From Stenocarpella maydis (lineage: Eukaryota; Ascomycota; Sordariomycetes; Diaporthales; Diaporthaceae): a DNA stretch of 64,000 nucleotides. Positions 10,327-22,580 of this stretch are shown here, in pieces. The position numbers and the translations under genes are program-made. A model generated the notes under the pieces. It had not been told where the DNA came from and did no database searches. It saw only the letters and a program-made list of their open reading frames with translations. The first letter of the stretch is position 1; the number at the start of each line of letters is the position of its first letter. The stretch spans positions 1 through 64,000 of the forward strand of contig NQMI01000140.1 in assembly GCA_002270565.1 (NCBI GenBank), given 5' to 3'.

Positions 10327-11957
10327 CTACAGCTTTGTCTCGTTGTCGTGGTTCCACCCTGGCATCTCACTCAGATCCTTCGCTCGTGCCGCACGTGTTG
10401 ACTTCCTCGCATCGCCCGAACCAGCTCTCCACCGCCAGGCATCGGTAAGATCCTGAGGCAAGCTCCCCTCGATCAGCTCGACGACATGTTTGCCGATAAT
10501 GGGCAGCAGCTTGAAGGAATGTCTATGTAATATGTCAGCTCTTGCCCAAAACCCCTGAAGGATGACGGAGGTAAAACAAACCCGCTGTCTCCAGTGGCCA
10601 GGATAAAGTTCCTCCACCTCGGATGCTCACAGATGAGCAGCGAAGAGTCCGCAGTATCAGTGCACCAGCACATGGTCCGATTAAAGAGCTCCTTTTGCGC
10701 GAAGCGTGGGAGATATGTTGCTATAGCCTTACGAATGGTGATCTCGGACGCATTGGGGTAAGTATCAGTGGGATGCTTTGCATGTGAACGAGGTACTGAT
10801 ACTGGCTTTGGCGCGTCCGCACCGTACGGCTGGTGTTGCTTGTACCGGGTGAAGCCAGGGAACTCATCGCAGACCTTGATGACGCGGTGCTCGTCGGGTT
10901 CGAAGAAGAAGCCGATGTCACCATGGTAGACCACGGGGATTCCCTTGTACTCAGCGGCCTCTTGGGGGGTCAATCTCATATGAGCATACACCCAGGCCTT
11001 CCCTAGGACGTCAGCAGAGTATCGAATCGGGATATTCTGGTTATAAGTGCTTACCTTTGAACAGCACTGTTCCTCCAGTTCCACTAGTGTCGGGCTCCAT
11101 GCTCCTGCAGCGAGGACGATCTTGTCTGCGTGATACTTTGTGCCATCCTCAGTCTCAACTCCTACACACGTTGTTCCATCACTATCGAACAGCGGGCGTT
11201 TGAAAGAGCCAGCACTGCACCGTTTTCCCAAGTCAGCTAAGCAGATTATTTTTCAACGAGCCATGTTTGTGTACTTACCCGCCCAATCCAAACTTGACCC
11301 CTTGCTTCATGCAGAACTCGCCAATTGCGTTGATTGCTTTTGCCGCGGCAAGCCAGCCTCCGTCGTGGCTGTAGATCGCATTCCAGCCCTGGCTCGGTCA
11401 AAATTAGCACAGCTTGACACTGGATGAACATGAAATTTGGTTAGAGAATTCGCCCCACCTTTATGCTCTCTCTGGGGAGAAGCGGTACCTTGGCCAGAAT
11501 CTTGTCTTCGCTGTCTAGCCATTCGTAAGTGTCACCAAGGCCTGCGTCGACCAGAGTCTGGTATTCCCGCCGTAAGCCAGCGGTTCCTTTCTCTGAAACC
11601 TCACAGTCCATCTGTGGAAGTCAAGGAATATTAGTATCCACAAGGTGCAACAAATTCGGACACGGCCTTAAATACCCTTCCCGTGTTGTGGAAGAATGGC
11701 CTGAATAGCTCATCGTTTCTCCACATGTCCTGCGCTTCCAAGCTCAGTCGTAAGTCAACCTTGTCCCGCACCCTGATTCCCATGATCTTGTTGAGGTCAT
11801 TACCGGCGGACTGGGCAGAAGGGAAATGGTAAGTATCCAGAACTGTAATATTCGATGGGGTGTAACCCGATCGGAGGAGGTGGAGGGCAGTCGAGGACCC
11901 GATTGTCCCCCCGCCTCCGACGACGATAACCTTGGTAGTTGCCCGGGAGTTCGACAT
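10327..11957 (-). CDS. Fructosyl amino acid oxidase (amadoriase), FAD-dependent
   Basis: Six exons: 11676-11957, 11459-11611, 11279-11388, 11055-11214, 10582-10997 and 10327-10522, 438 residues, the usual size for fungal amadoriases. The enzyme oxidatively deglycates fructosyl amino acids, giving the amino acid, glucosone and hydrogen peroxide. Visible motifs are the FAD fold VIVVGGGGTIGSSTALHL, the DGGWLAAAKAINA segment, LAAGAW, and GDSGHSFKLLP rebuilt across the last intron. The MCWCTDTAD motif has its first Cys near 345, corresponding to the cysteine that binds FAD covalently in the sarcosine oxidase/amadoriase family. The protein ends in TKL, a weak variant of the SKL/AKL peroxisomal signal common in this family. 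Start ATG 11957 was chosen because no ATG lies further upstream in frame before the FAD motif. It is divergent from the transporter gene at 12703. Confidence 0.92.
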
Positions 11958-12702
11958 TGTATGCAAATGTGTCTTTGGGCTGCTCGATCCTCCGGACTGC
12001 GCCTAACAAAATTCCCGGGTGAATTTAAACCCATTGCTAGGATCTCGACGTTGAGTCTACTCACGTGCTTGGTGGATCAATGATGTCGCCATGGATGCCC
12101 CTGGCCTCCACTCAACCAATCGCTTCGACCTTCCTCGCGTTCAACTCCGCCATGCCTGTGGTAACATCCGTCGGCCCGGACCGGAGATATCCCCGCCAAG
12201 AACATAAAAGAACAGGGAATCCGACCTCTTATCACCAACAACGACGGATTTAAATTGCTGTAATTCGCCACCAGGTTGCCGGATGCCCGGGCTCTAGATG
12301 AGATAAAGTAGATTACAACATGCATGGTATGTTTCTTTCGTGTTTCTTGATATCAGAGGCTTCCTGCGTGGGTGTGTCAAGTCGTCGTCTAGCCCAGGTG
12401 GCCCCGTCAGGCACGTGCATCACTGTCCAACCGTCGCGAATCATGGCTTCAGCCGGGAAAATTACCCCATATTGTGTGTTTGGAGAAACACACATGGCTG
12501 ATGATTTGCAGGTCCACAGATAAGCAATGCAATCCTAGTCGCGAGAACCTTAACTCGTCTGCGTGACTATATGTATTCAGGCACCGCTCCTCCAAGGATT
12601 TTACAAATAGTCGTATGAGTCCAATGATTCTCGTCCGACTTTATGCGTTCTGTTCCTTCCAGAGCCATAAGCCCACCCACTCGAGCAACGTCAGAGTCCA
12701 CC
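11958..12702. promoter_or_regulatory. Divergent promoter region between oxidase and MFS transporter
   Basis: A 745-bp region from which the amadoriase (left) and the UNC93-like transporter (right) are transcribed in opposite directions. No specific factor site is claimed. A shared promoter of this size allows joint regulation, which is inference. Confidence 0.45.
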
Positions 12703-14709
12703 ATGAAGGCCGATAACGTACCTGCTCCCGATGGGACTGGGGCGCCCAGAGAGAAAGCCCCATCTCTAGCGGTTGTGGACAGCACCGTGGACGCACATCC
12801 GGAGTTCGTCGACCTGGATGCGTACAGACGCGACGTGCCGCTGTGGAAAAGGATCTGGCAGCACAGTCTGACACAGATGATGCTCTTAAGTGTGCAGGCC
12901 TTTTGTGGGCCAGCAATGGACGATGCTATCGCCGGTATGCTGAATCACTTCAATCTTGTTTTGTACTCGTAATTGACTTCCCTTCAGGGCTCGGTGGTGG
13001 CGGTCTAGCCACACCGCAAACATCCAATACCGCGTACGCCCCCACCTAACCCTCCCCAAATGGACTTCGGTAGATACCGGTCAAGGCATCTCTGACAGTC
13101 CTCTACAACAGCACCGCCATAAACTACACTATGCTGGCTATCGTCTGCGCATTCGGTGGGCCTCTGGTGAATAAGCTCGGTGTCAAATGGTCCTTGGTCG
13201 TTGGTGCAGCAACATTTCCCATTCGCGGCGCGTCATACTATGTCAACAGCAAGTACGGGAACCAGTGGTTCCTTATTCTGGCCAGCTTCCTGAACGGCAC
13301 TGGTACTGGGTTCTGGTACGTTGCCGAGGCTGGCTCCATCCTCTCTCTTGCACCATCAGGGGTGAGAGGTAGGTATTTGGCTCTTTGGATCGTATCGCGT
13401 AACCTCGGACAACTTATTGGCGGTGGAATCAAGTGAGTGATCTAACGAATACGACTCTTGCATACAATGCGAGCCTTCCCTTTGCTAATGGTATACTGTG
13501 CTGCAGCCTTGCAAAGAATCATATCAAGGGCGTCGAAGGGGGTGTCACGCCCGACACTTATATCGCTTTCGTCATCATCGAATGTCTGGCGTAAGGATAT
13601 ACATATTTCTCAGTCCCATGGGTCTGATTGGACACAGTGCTGACACTATTTGCGGCAGATTACCCTTTGCCTTCCTTATATCACCACTTAAACGGGTTGT
13701 CAGGTCGGACGGCACCAGAGTTGTTGTTTCAGAACCCCTCAGCTCCAAGCAAGAGTTGAAGCAGATAAAGATAACATCAACTTCCAAGCTGATTCTCCTG
13801 TCCTGTATTTGGGCATTTTGGTCGTTCTTTTACAGGTGCGTTACGGCTGAAGACCCTAACTATCACAGGACAGCTGACCTAATCCACCTCATAGTGGGAC
13901 ATGGTCAACGTACCTGGCCACCTACTTCAGTGTCAGAGCTCGAGCACTCTCATCTCTCATCTCGCCGTTCTTCTGCATGTAAGTTCAAGATTCCTGTCCC
14001 TGAGACTTCCCTCAAATTTGGCGCATTAGGACCATTATGCTGACAGTGGGATCTATAAGCGTCGGCTGCTTTGGCTTGGGCTTCATCCTTGACCTGAAAG
14101 GACTCAGCCAACGGCGGAGGGCCCAGCTCGGTCTTTACATCGTCGTTCTGCTAAACATGGGCGTCTACGTTTGGTCTATAGTGATGCAGGTCCGTTTCAG
14201 CAGGAACAACCCAGGTGCTATCGACTGGGATGAGCCGCTTTACCCATCAGCGTTCCTGCCCTACTTCTTTGTCCAGACCACCGGACCGCTCTCACAATCA
14301 TACATGTACTGGCTGATCTCATCCTTTGCTACCGATGCCCAATGTAAGTCTATCTCTATTACTAGTAGGATTTATGACTCAGTGTTAACACAAAACAAAG
14401 CCAATGTTCGCAACGGGGCCGCATTCAGATGCGTGGAAGCAGTGGGCCAAGCAGTGTCGTACGGTCTGAACACAAACGCGAACTTGAGTACTCTGGTTGG
14501 ATTGTGAGTCCAGGCCCCAATAAATCCTTGCACAGATATTTTATGCTAACAATGCCGATTCAAGCTGCGTGGCCTTTGGCCTTATGGCTGCAGCCCTCGG
14601 TCCAATGATTGTACTCACCAATGATGTTCCTGAGCGTATCCCGGCTGACGTGCTCGCCGAGGAGCAACAGGCAGCGATTGAGGGCAAAAGAGTGGATCCA
14701 AATACCTAG
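12703..14709 (+). CDS. UNC93-like major facilitator superfamily membrane protein
   Basis: Nine exons: 12703-12934, 12988-13031, 13086-13432, 13507-13590, 13659-13835, 13895-13978, 14030-14343, 14401-14503 and 14565-14709. The total is 509 residues. The protein has about eleven hydrophobic segments and the family text GLGGGG after helix 1, LVNKLGVKW between helices 2 and 3, RGRYLALWIVSRNLGQLIGG, and RNGAAFRCVEAVGQAVSYG near the end. It is probably a plasma or organelle membrane protein; the substrate of fungal UNC93-like proteins is not known. Seven introns have clean GT-AG ends. The second (13032-13085) only keeps frame if read as GC-AG; with the nearby GT the frame breaks. The start at 12703 has a good context (CCACCATG); an in-frame ATG at 12643 would add 20 residues. 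Confidence 0.85.
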
Positions 14710-15241
14710 GTACGCTTTCTGGCTTTTAAACCATGGCCTAGACGTATTCTTTCATACTATTACTACCTAGATAGATGCCACATAAATAGGCTCTAGGAAA
14801 TACCACAACGCCAAGGAGCTAAGTACCAGTTCATATCATGAGAATTAGGGTTAATATATACCTGCATTATTATAATAGATAATTACTAAGAATAATTCCT
14901 AACATCTGTATAATAGACTTATACTTAAAAAATAGTAGGTTATTCTTAAACTAAAAATCTTGAGGATGTTATTTAGTTAAACTTGTTTGATCTTTAAAGC
15001 TTTAATAAGTTATTCATTGATATATCTCCTCTATGTGACTTCTACCTATGCAAAATGCGCATGTCTGCTTCATGTGAAATATCACACAACGAATTCTTCC
15101 ATTAACATCTTCTACGTCCACCACTTGAGGAATTCCGATGCAAACCAAAGTAGGGAGGAACCTACCCTTCAGGTCTCTTCTGGCAGTTATAAAACCGGTC
15201 ATTATTGCCCTCCCAAGCTTCTGCTCTGGATTCAGCGTGCG
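14710..15241. other. AT-rich convergent spacer, possible RIP-affected sequence
   Basis: The part from 14830 to 15010 is strongly AT-rich with frequent TA dinucleotides, unlike the neighbouring genes, and resembles the RIP-mutated DNA at the left edge of the window. No ORF or terminal repeat is visible. Confidence 0.4.
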
Positions 15242-17789
15242 TCACGAGTACTTGCAGTCCGGCCGCACCCTCGACATCGAGCCATTTTCAGCATCTAACT
15301 GGCTGTGCTCTCTAAGGAGGATACCCACACAGTTCCCGTCTTGCAACTCCTTCACAGATGCCCGTGTCTTCCACGTTTTCGAGGCCTTCACGCCACCCCC
15401 CGTATTATCGAGAACAGATGTAGGCGCGGGAGACTGCAGGGCCAAGACATAGAACTCTCCGAGGGTCTTCCAGGCCATACTGCTCCAGCTTGTGCCAAAG
15501 GCTATGATCGAGATGTGCAGTATGATGATTGCCACATGAAGGAATAGGACCACGAATGCCAGAATGATCGTGGTGCTGCTGAAGCTGTAGCCGTGTAGCC
15601 TCCGAGTGAGAACAAAGTCAAGTCGGGTTGAGTTCGCTTTGATCTGAGATAGTTTGAGTGTCGAGTTGGTCCAGTTCCCGATCAAGGGCCATCCAATGTT
15701 TAAGAGCAAGCGAGAGGATGTCCATGGACTCGAGGTCAATGAATTAGGCGGGGAGTCTTTCATCGTTCCCAGGGCGTGAATGCCAACATTATATAGCACC
15801 TTTGAAAGGCCATCCGCGATTCCAGTACCAAGTCCCGCTGCCATGCATATAAGATCTGGGGTCTTCCCAGCGTTGCCTAGATCCTCGCCGCCCAGGATTG
15901 AGGAGCCCAAGCAAGCTCATCTGGCCTTGTCGAAGAAACTATGCTTTACTGTGCTATCATTACCAGTTCCATGATCCAGAATTTCCAACTAGTCCAAGTC
16001 TAGGTGGATGATTTCGACGATATCTGTGTGGTTGAACCAGTCATTTTTTGCACGAAACCGGCAACCAATGTCACACATTGAATGGCCGTTCTCTCCGGCC
16101 TGCCATTCCCAGAGAGGGCCGCCCCCAAAACTTTGAACTTCTTTGAAGTGAGCGCCAGATAAGGTCAAATCTATCCAGTACGCGTTGACCAGACACAAAG
16201 TTGTATTGGACTGGGAAGTGAAGACCAACGCTGCCAACGGCATGTAGCTTGGCGTGATGTTCAGATTTGAGCTGTTAATGAAGCCCATTCCTGTGTCGCC
16301 CAACACCATATCCAGAACATTAGCATCCAGGGTTACAGTGTAAGTCAGAATGCTGTTACTTTGGTGAAATTAAAAGTTATAGAATCAGAGGCTAAGCCAA
16401 CAATCGCTAGCTCCGAGCAAAGTGAAGAAACATAGGGTTGCTTCCAAGGAGATGGAGAATCTTCGTGATTTGCCTATACCGCATATGAAGTAAACCGCGT
16501 AGGCCACTCACTTCCCGAAGTGAAGGTGTCCGCATCAACAACAGCAACATCTAGACTGGCAGTCAACCAGCAGCCAAGGTATTAATCAATTGATTGCTCC
16601 GTCAACAGGAATATAGCATCAGTAGGCGTGGTCACATCCATGATTGTTCCAAAATCTTGTTGGTCCGGAGGCGGGGTCAGCTAGAGTTCAAACGGAAATA
16701 GATGCAAGCTTATCGCGCGGGTTGGGAGGTCTCGGTTATATTCTTGAACTGTGATATTGTACTCTCCCAGGGTCCATAGTTCTTGTACCTGGATCAAATT
16801 AGAGCAATTTTCGGTTGTCTCGGGGAGAGAGAGGCCTTGGAGAATGTCGGTCAAGCCTAGCCGGGGGCAGGAATTAGCTTGAGGGAGTGAAAGATTGTTG
16901 TAATCACAGGCTTCGGGGCTGAAGTCAGCAGTGATTGTTTTGGGGTAAATATCAGCTAATTCTAAACCCATATAGAACTGGTAGATAAAATCGCAATAAC
17001 TATTATCCTTATTGTAGAAAGGCGCGTAGGTAATCGTCTTAGCGAGTTGCCACTCTCCCAGCCTGGGCAGCATGCTAGTGGCGGGCCCAAGACTGCTGCA
17101 AAGATAAATAGGAACATATGGGTGACGATATTGATTATCCCTGAGATGCAAAGTTTCCCAGGGCTCTTGAGAGTGGACATGAATTCGCGACTCCAGAGAT
17201 ATGTAATATCGAGTAGGCGGAACGGCGAGGTGATCAGGCCCAACGGCAGCCCACGACAACCGGGGGAAAGCAGTCTGTAACGGAAATGGTGGAGCTAACT
17301 AGCGATGCAATCATGAGGGTTTCGTGGATCTTTGCCGCAAATTGTAGGGCATTGAGGACATTGGTCGTGGGCCAAGGTGGTGTCCATAAGACTCGTCGCG
17401 TATACAGTCCCAGAAGTGTAAATTTGATTGCGACTGGCAGCAAGTGGATTATCATGGCCTCCCTGAGTATCTGGCGTCGCTTATGACTGTATATGGTCTT
17501 TGGCCGTTCTGGTGTGGTTTGCCTTCTATATTGAACGTCAGCTTGAAAAATGAGTCGTGTCCGGTCGCTTGTGGCTGAAGGACCTTTCAACTAATTTCCT
17601 CCAGAGCCTCACATAAGGGAATCTCGTAGCTTTAAGCAGATTTGCGGTCTGTGGTTCGTGACTACTCCTGATTTCAGTTCTTGACGCGGCCGTAGTCTCA
17701 GACCTCTCGTCTTGCGTCTCTGACGCTGATCCCTCGAACGTGGCGCCGTCAAAGTATGCGGTCTCATCCCTTCGTATGAGTTCTGCCAT
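15242..17789 (-). pseudogene. Decayed multi-pass membrane protein of unknown function
   Basis: The pieces together resemble a fungal family of large multi-pass membrane proteins without known function. The N-terminal part (ATG 17789) is hydrophilic. It is followed by LLPVAIKFTLLGLYTRRVLW, TTNVLNALQFAAKIHE, GLITSPFRLLDITYLWSREF, a long extracellular-like part with many N-glycosylation sequons, and a last membrane segment (about 15510-15570) before a cytosolic tail ending at 15242. The reading frame is broken several times. It changes between ASLVSSTISV and GLITSPF near 17250. It changes again at LGP near 17090, where FAAVLGP and the following MLPRLGEWQLA lie in different frames. A TAG sits in frame near 15990. 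No sensible intron explains these. The gene therefore looks inactivated, although the protein text between lesions is well preserved, suggesting recent decay. Confidence 0.6.
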
Positions 17790-18773
17790 CTCAATAAAAC
17801 TATCGCCCAAGGAGCTCAATTACTCTCCGACGAGATTCTGTAATGATTGCTGGTGCCCCAGCGTTGGAAACTTCAGAAACTTAGAAGATTTTCCGATCTC
17901 ATTCCATGAAAGCTCTTTGACTCTGCTTGCTGCAGGTTCCATAATTACTAGTGATGAATGGAAGGGTCTCAATGGACCTAGATGACTCTTGTGAACTCCT
18001 GTGCTGCTTCAACTCGGAATTTCCATCAGTGAGACTCAGAAGGATTGTCGTAGTGTGAAAAATGCCTTGCCAGCTGAGGAGGGTGATGCTGGGGGCAGCC
18101 TGATTAAGTCACCGAGTCGGCCCCCACGCTGCTGTGTTACCCTTAGGCTGAGATGCAGCAAATGACAGGATTGATAAGTACCACGCTCGAGACGCACAAT
18201 TTCAGGCAATCAGTTCCAGTAATAGGCACCCGCCTCAGCCCTCCGCAGAATCAGCCGCAGGTAACCACGGTCTATATTTGGGGCGAGGGCCTAGGGCATC
18301 CCAGCTCGTGGCTCCTACCAGCATGCCACTTTAAAGACTTTACGATGTAGATACGTTATTGTTGTTATTATTGAGCTTTGCAAGCCTCCATCTCTCATTT
18401 GTTCGTCCATTTTTCAGAATCAGTTTGGACCACGACATCTGGAACCCTCGACCTTGTAGCTTCTGCCGTGCGACATGAGGTACCTGGTACATTTTCAGGG
18501 GTTCATATGTATCATTTTGGCCCCATTTTGAGGTACGGATTGATTAAGCTGGTCGACCAGTTAGTCATCACATAAGCCCCCTTTGTTTCGTAACAGCAAT
18601 TGACGGCACTTAGGGGCCCGAAGGTCCTTGATTAGCGAGTGAATGTTCAGGCTGGAGTTGGCACGGAGCACTTTTGTTCCATGAACCTAAGCTCTCACAA
18701 CCCCCCCCCCCTCTATTCCCAAAGTAGGACTCGGAGACAAAAGTTTATTCCATCCCAATTTTATGCAGACATC
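17790..18773. other. Divergent intergenic region
   Basis: About 1 kb between the decayed membrane protein gene and the receptor gene. It contains a C12 run at 18701-18712. No coding frame with motifs was found. Confidence 0.45.
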
Positions 18774-20147
18774 ATGGCTGAGCCGAGAGACAGCGTGACC
18801 ACTCTTCGCGCTGTGTCCTGGTCTCTAGGCTCAATCATCATGTGCATGAGCACCACTCGACTATGGGTTCGGATGAAAATAGTGAAACAGCCAAGCTGGG
18901 ATGACCTCCTCAATATCCTGGCAACAGTAAGCCCATCGGTCTTGCTACATCATATATCTGGCCGAGCAACTAACTTTATGCAGACATCTGCTGTGGCTTG
19001 CTCGGTAGTGGTCACTATAGGAACATACTACGGCCTCGGACGTTCGGTACGCCTCATTGATGACCCAAGCGATCTGTCTGAAGTCATAAAATATACAAGT
19101 GCCATAGCGCCGGCTTTGTCTTTGGTGTCATTGACATGCGGGAAGCTATCAGCATTGATATCCCTCATACGGCTAATGGGAATGGCTGCTCAAAAATGGC
19201 ATCATATCGTACTATGGGCTCTCTGTGGAATTATGGTCATTCTGAACGTATCCGGGTTCTTAGTCACTGCCGGTTTCTGTTATCCTGCCGCCAAGCAGTG
19301 GGATCCGTCACTTGATGGATGGTGCATGAGTCCACAACTCCAGTATGAAATAAGCTCCCCATTTCCTCTAGCAATTACCTACTGGCAGCCTTTTTCATCG
19401 GCTAACAGGTATATCATTTCCCAGAATCTCTATCGGTTACACCATCTCCGTCTACCATACTTTAATGGATATCGTTATTGCAGTGTCCCCTGCGCTCGTC
19501 ATACGAAGACTTAAGATCAATCGTATTACTAAATTTGGTTTGTGTTTACTAATGGGAGGTGGCTGGCTGTAAGAGGATTACCATTTACCCTCTCGCCAAG
19601 TTGTATGTTAACTCGCACGGTCGGAAAGTGCAGCTGCCGCGACCATCATCAAGATGTGTTATTACAAAGACCTTCTGTCCGCGGACGCCGATTTCACCAT
19701 TGCATGGTCTCCCCTCACGCTTTGGTATACGTAAGTGAAGCATCGTTGTTCAAAGTCATCAATCCTTTCATGGGCGTGATATGCTGACATTCGGGATTTC
19801 TCCAGTATAGAGGTAGGAGAACCCGCGGGCTCTTTTTTATACACACTTAATGCAACCATCGATGTTACGTAAAACGACTGACTCATGGCAAGATGGATGT
19901 AATAATTATCGCCGGGACTATTCCTACACTCTGGCCCCTTATGAGACCATTTTCTAGCAAGTTCATCGATAGCTTGAGGAAAGTCGCACCTGATAACAAC
20001 GTCCGAAACTGCCCAGATGAGGAACAAGGGATGGGAATATCCCAGCTATCCGACGAGAGGCCAAATCGGAAAACGGGCCCAGCAACACGCGCGTTGCAGG
20101 AATTGGACAACATGAGAACCACAAGCACTGGAACATGTGGGGAATAA
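18774..20147 (+). CDS. PTH11-type rhodopsin-like integral membrane receptor
   Basis: Six exons: 18774-18926, 18984-19342, 19389-19568, 19629-19730, 19806-19812 and 19893-20147. The sum is 1056 nt, 351 residues. The layout matches the fungal rhodopsin/PTH11-like domain: seven hydrophobic segments with the family text TYYGLGR after helix 2, YTSAIAPALSLVSLTCGKLSALI, MDIVIAVSPALVI, and FTIAWSPLTLWYTIE followed by a helix reading MDVIIIAGTIPTLWP. This domain is common in plasma-membrane proteins linked to surface sensing; the ligand and G-protein coupling here are unknown. The fifth exon is only 7 nt (t ata gag) and encodes the Ile-Glu of a W-T-x-[IV]-E motif typical of the family, which supports it. 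The tail after helix 7 is hydrophilic. ATG 18774 follows the first stretch that fits the family N-terminus. Confidence 0.8.
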
Positions 20148-22580
20148 GATGTAATGGACAGGAAAACGGCTGCCAGAGGAATGTGTCATCAAAGATAATT
20201 GGGTTTTCTAATTTGGATTAATTCGTAGATAATTTAGTTCCCGGCCGGTCTCTCACACTTCAGTCCTGTCAATATATCACCTAATGTTTCCTCCTGATGT
20301 CCATGACTTCACTTGTATCACATCCGAGACTCACACAATCCTAGATTTCCTCAGTGCTTCAGTCCAACTCTATGTCAATGCAACACAGCCTGCCGCAATT
20401 CGCGCTTGCATGGCGGTAGTGACACTATGCATGACAGACGCGCAGCCTCCCGCAGCGAACTCTTGCGCACCAGCGACGGCTTCAGAGATGCCACCCTTGC
20501 GCAGCCTGATGTAGTCGAGCGTAGCATTCTCCACTGTGATGAGTGCTCCATATTGCCCGTAATCTGCCCTGGCTGCTAAAGTATAATCTTTTGGGTCTCA
20601 GTGGCCGCAGGTCGGCACGGTGTGCGTTCGTTTGCCCTTTGTATTGAACTAAGTGCCGGTTTATACGGCGAGAGGCAAGGTCGAATATATACCTAACTAT
20701 TGTAGTAGATGATCATCAAAGATGATTCCTGATATCCATGTCGCACATCTTCAATTCGAAAAGCGAGGTGTTATTGAGCAAAACTCTCGAGGACACCACG
20801 TTCCCAAATTTCACTTTTAAAACTTCATCAGGACGTTTGCCAGCAAATGCAAGCAAAAGCTTTGCAGAAGGATATGAAAAGTTGAAATATGCTTAATTAG
20901 TTAGATTAAGGCCTTCATTATTCTACAGATGCGTTCTCTTTATAGTAGCGTTACCTTAGGGTTTTATGCTATTTTTGTTCATTGTGGTGTCGCCTACTAG
21001 ACTGCCTGCAGCTTGTATGCGTTGATTAGCACTTCCTCATCAATTAAAGAGGTGTGCATGCAACCAACAGATGTGGCGGGTGAACTGGCTGCCCTTGTCA
21101 ACACAGACCGGAACAGAATCCGACATCGTGGCTTCACTCAACCGGGCGGTGGCCAGAAAGAAATACTACGCAAGTTGAAGACGCCAAGGCCAAAGCAAGT
21201 GGGAACTTCCTTACCATGAGGGGTGTTGATTCATACCTTGATCCCATTTAAACCAGGTGCATGGTGCTCAGTTCAGCTCTCATCCCTGACCCAGACGTTC
21301 AGTGTTGACTCTGTTATAACAATTTCACGAACATGCATGTACTCGCCCCCCGTTCTGCCTCAAATAGAGCGGCATTCCTGACGTCGTTAAAGTTTTTTTT
21401 TTTTTTTGGGGGGGGGGGGGCAACTACCAGTATTTTATCAGCCAAGTTGAGGACGAAGCCATGAATATTTATCGTCAGTAGATTCGTTCAGCCCAAAGTT
21501 CATGAATGCCATCCACATTGTGGCTGGCGACTGGGAGGTGCCGCCTTAAGAGATCTGTGCTGGTTGCATGCAAGTGGCCCCAGCAGAGCTTGCCCCATAC
21601 ATTCCATTGGGGCCATTCTGGAAGAAAAGGTGACCTAAAGTTCCGATCTTAATCAAGTCATTTGGCTCATTTATCCAAATTCTCAAACGTTGTTATGGAA
21701 CAAAGTAGGGAGAAGGTCAGAAGCCGTCAGCGCTCGCTACCTGACTGGCGAACGACTGGGCAACTCCGGCTAATACATACTATCCAACACAACAGTCCGT
21801 GGAGACCCATCATTATTATTCAAGGCATGGAATGTTAAGTGAATACTTCCATAATATGCCAATATATAAAGACCGAGATGCCATTTTTCTTGCAGTTTCC
21901 GAATGCCTCAGTGCAGATTCCCCATATCGTAACCCATAATAGATGTGACTATATTCTCAACTGGGGTATACCGAGGACAGATAGACGAATGCAGATCAAT
22001 GTTGGGCAGTCCCGGCTTCGTTACTCTTGGTGTAGCTCCGGTTCTGCCATTGCAATACAACGGAAAATCAAGTAGTTTCTTGGCCACACAATATCCCAGT
22101 CTCACGTTGGTGACACTACAACCTTGATGGCGGTTCCATCCGTGATTTGTCTTCACTTTTGATTCGATCGTGCACCCAGGATTCATGTTTTCTCGCTAAA
22201 GCGGGCCGGAATCAACAATTTCGTGGTACATGCCGTCGACGTGTTTGCTGTCGTAGGAGAAATGATTGCTAGTCTCCAAAAAGCCGAATAAGTAACCTTC
22301 AAATGTTCAAGGCGATCGATTGGCCTCCTGCATTCCAGACTAACGAGGTCTCCAGCCGCCACTTTAAGAAAAAAAAAACAGTATGGCTCCAAGCAGCCCA
22401 GCAAGGCATTTCATCTAAGGAACTCGACCCCATTGTCTGCCTGTGAGGTTCACTTCTACTACGACTCTGTTGAGATTCCTGTGGACGAACTTACTCGTCA
22501 AGATCATTCCAAAGCAAGCAGATCCCTATTCTCACCTCCCACTTATTGCCGTCCAAAAGACTACTACCCATTCACTTACC
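20148..22580. other. Intergenic region without recognised genes
   Basis: About 2.4 kb. Short open frames near 20284-20579 and 21839-22186 have no family motifs. A T15 run followed directly by a G13 run lies at 21393-21420. No element termini are seen. Confidence 0.45.
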
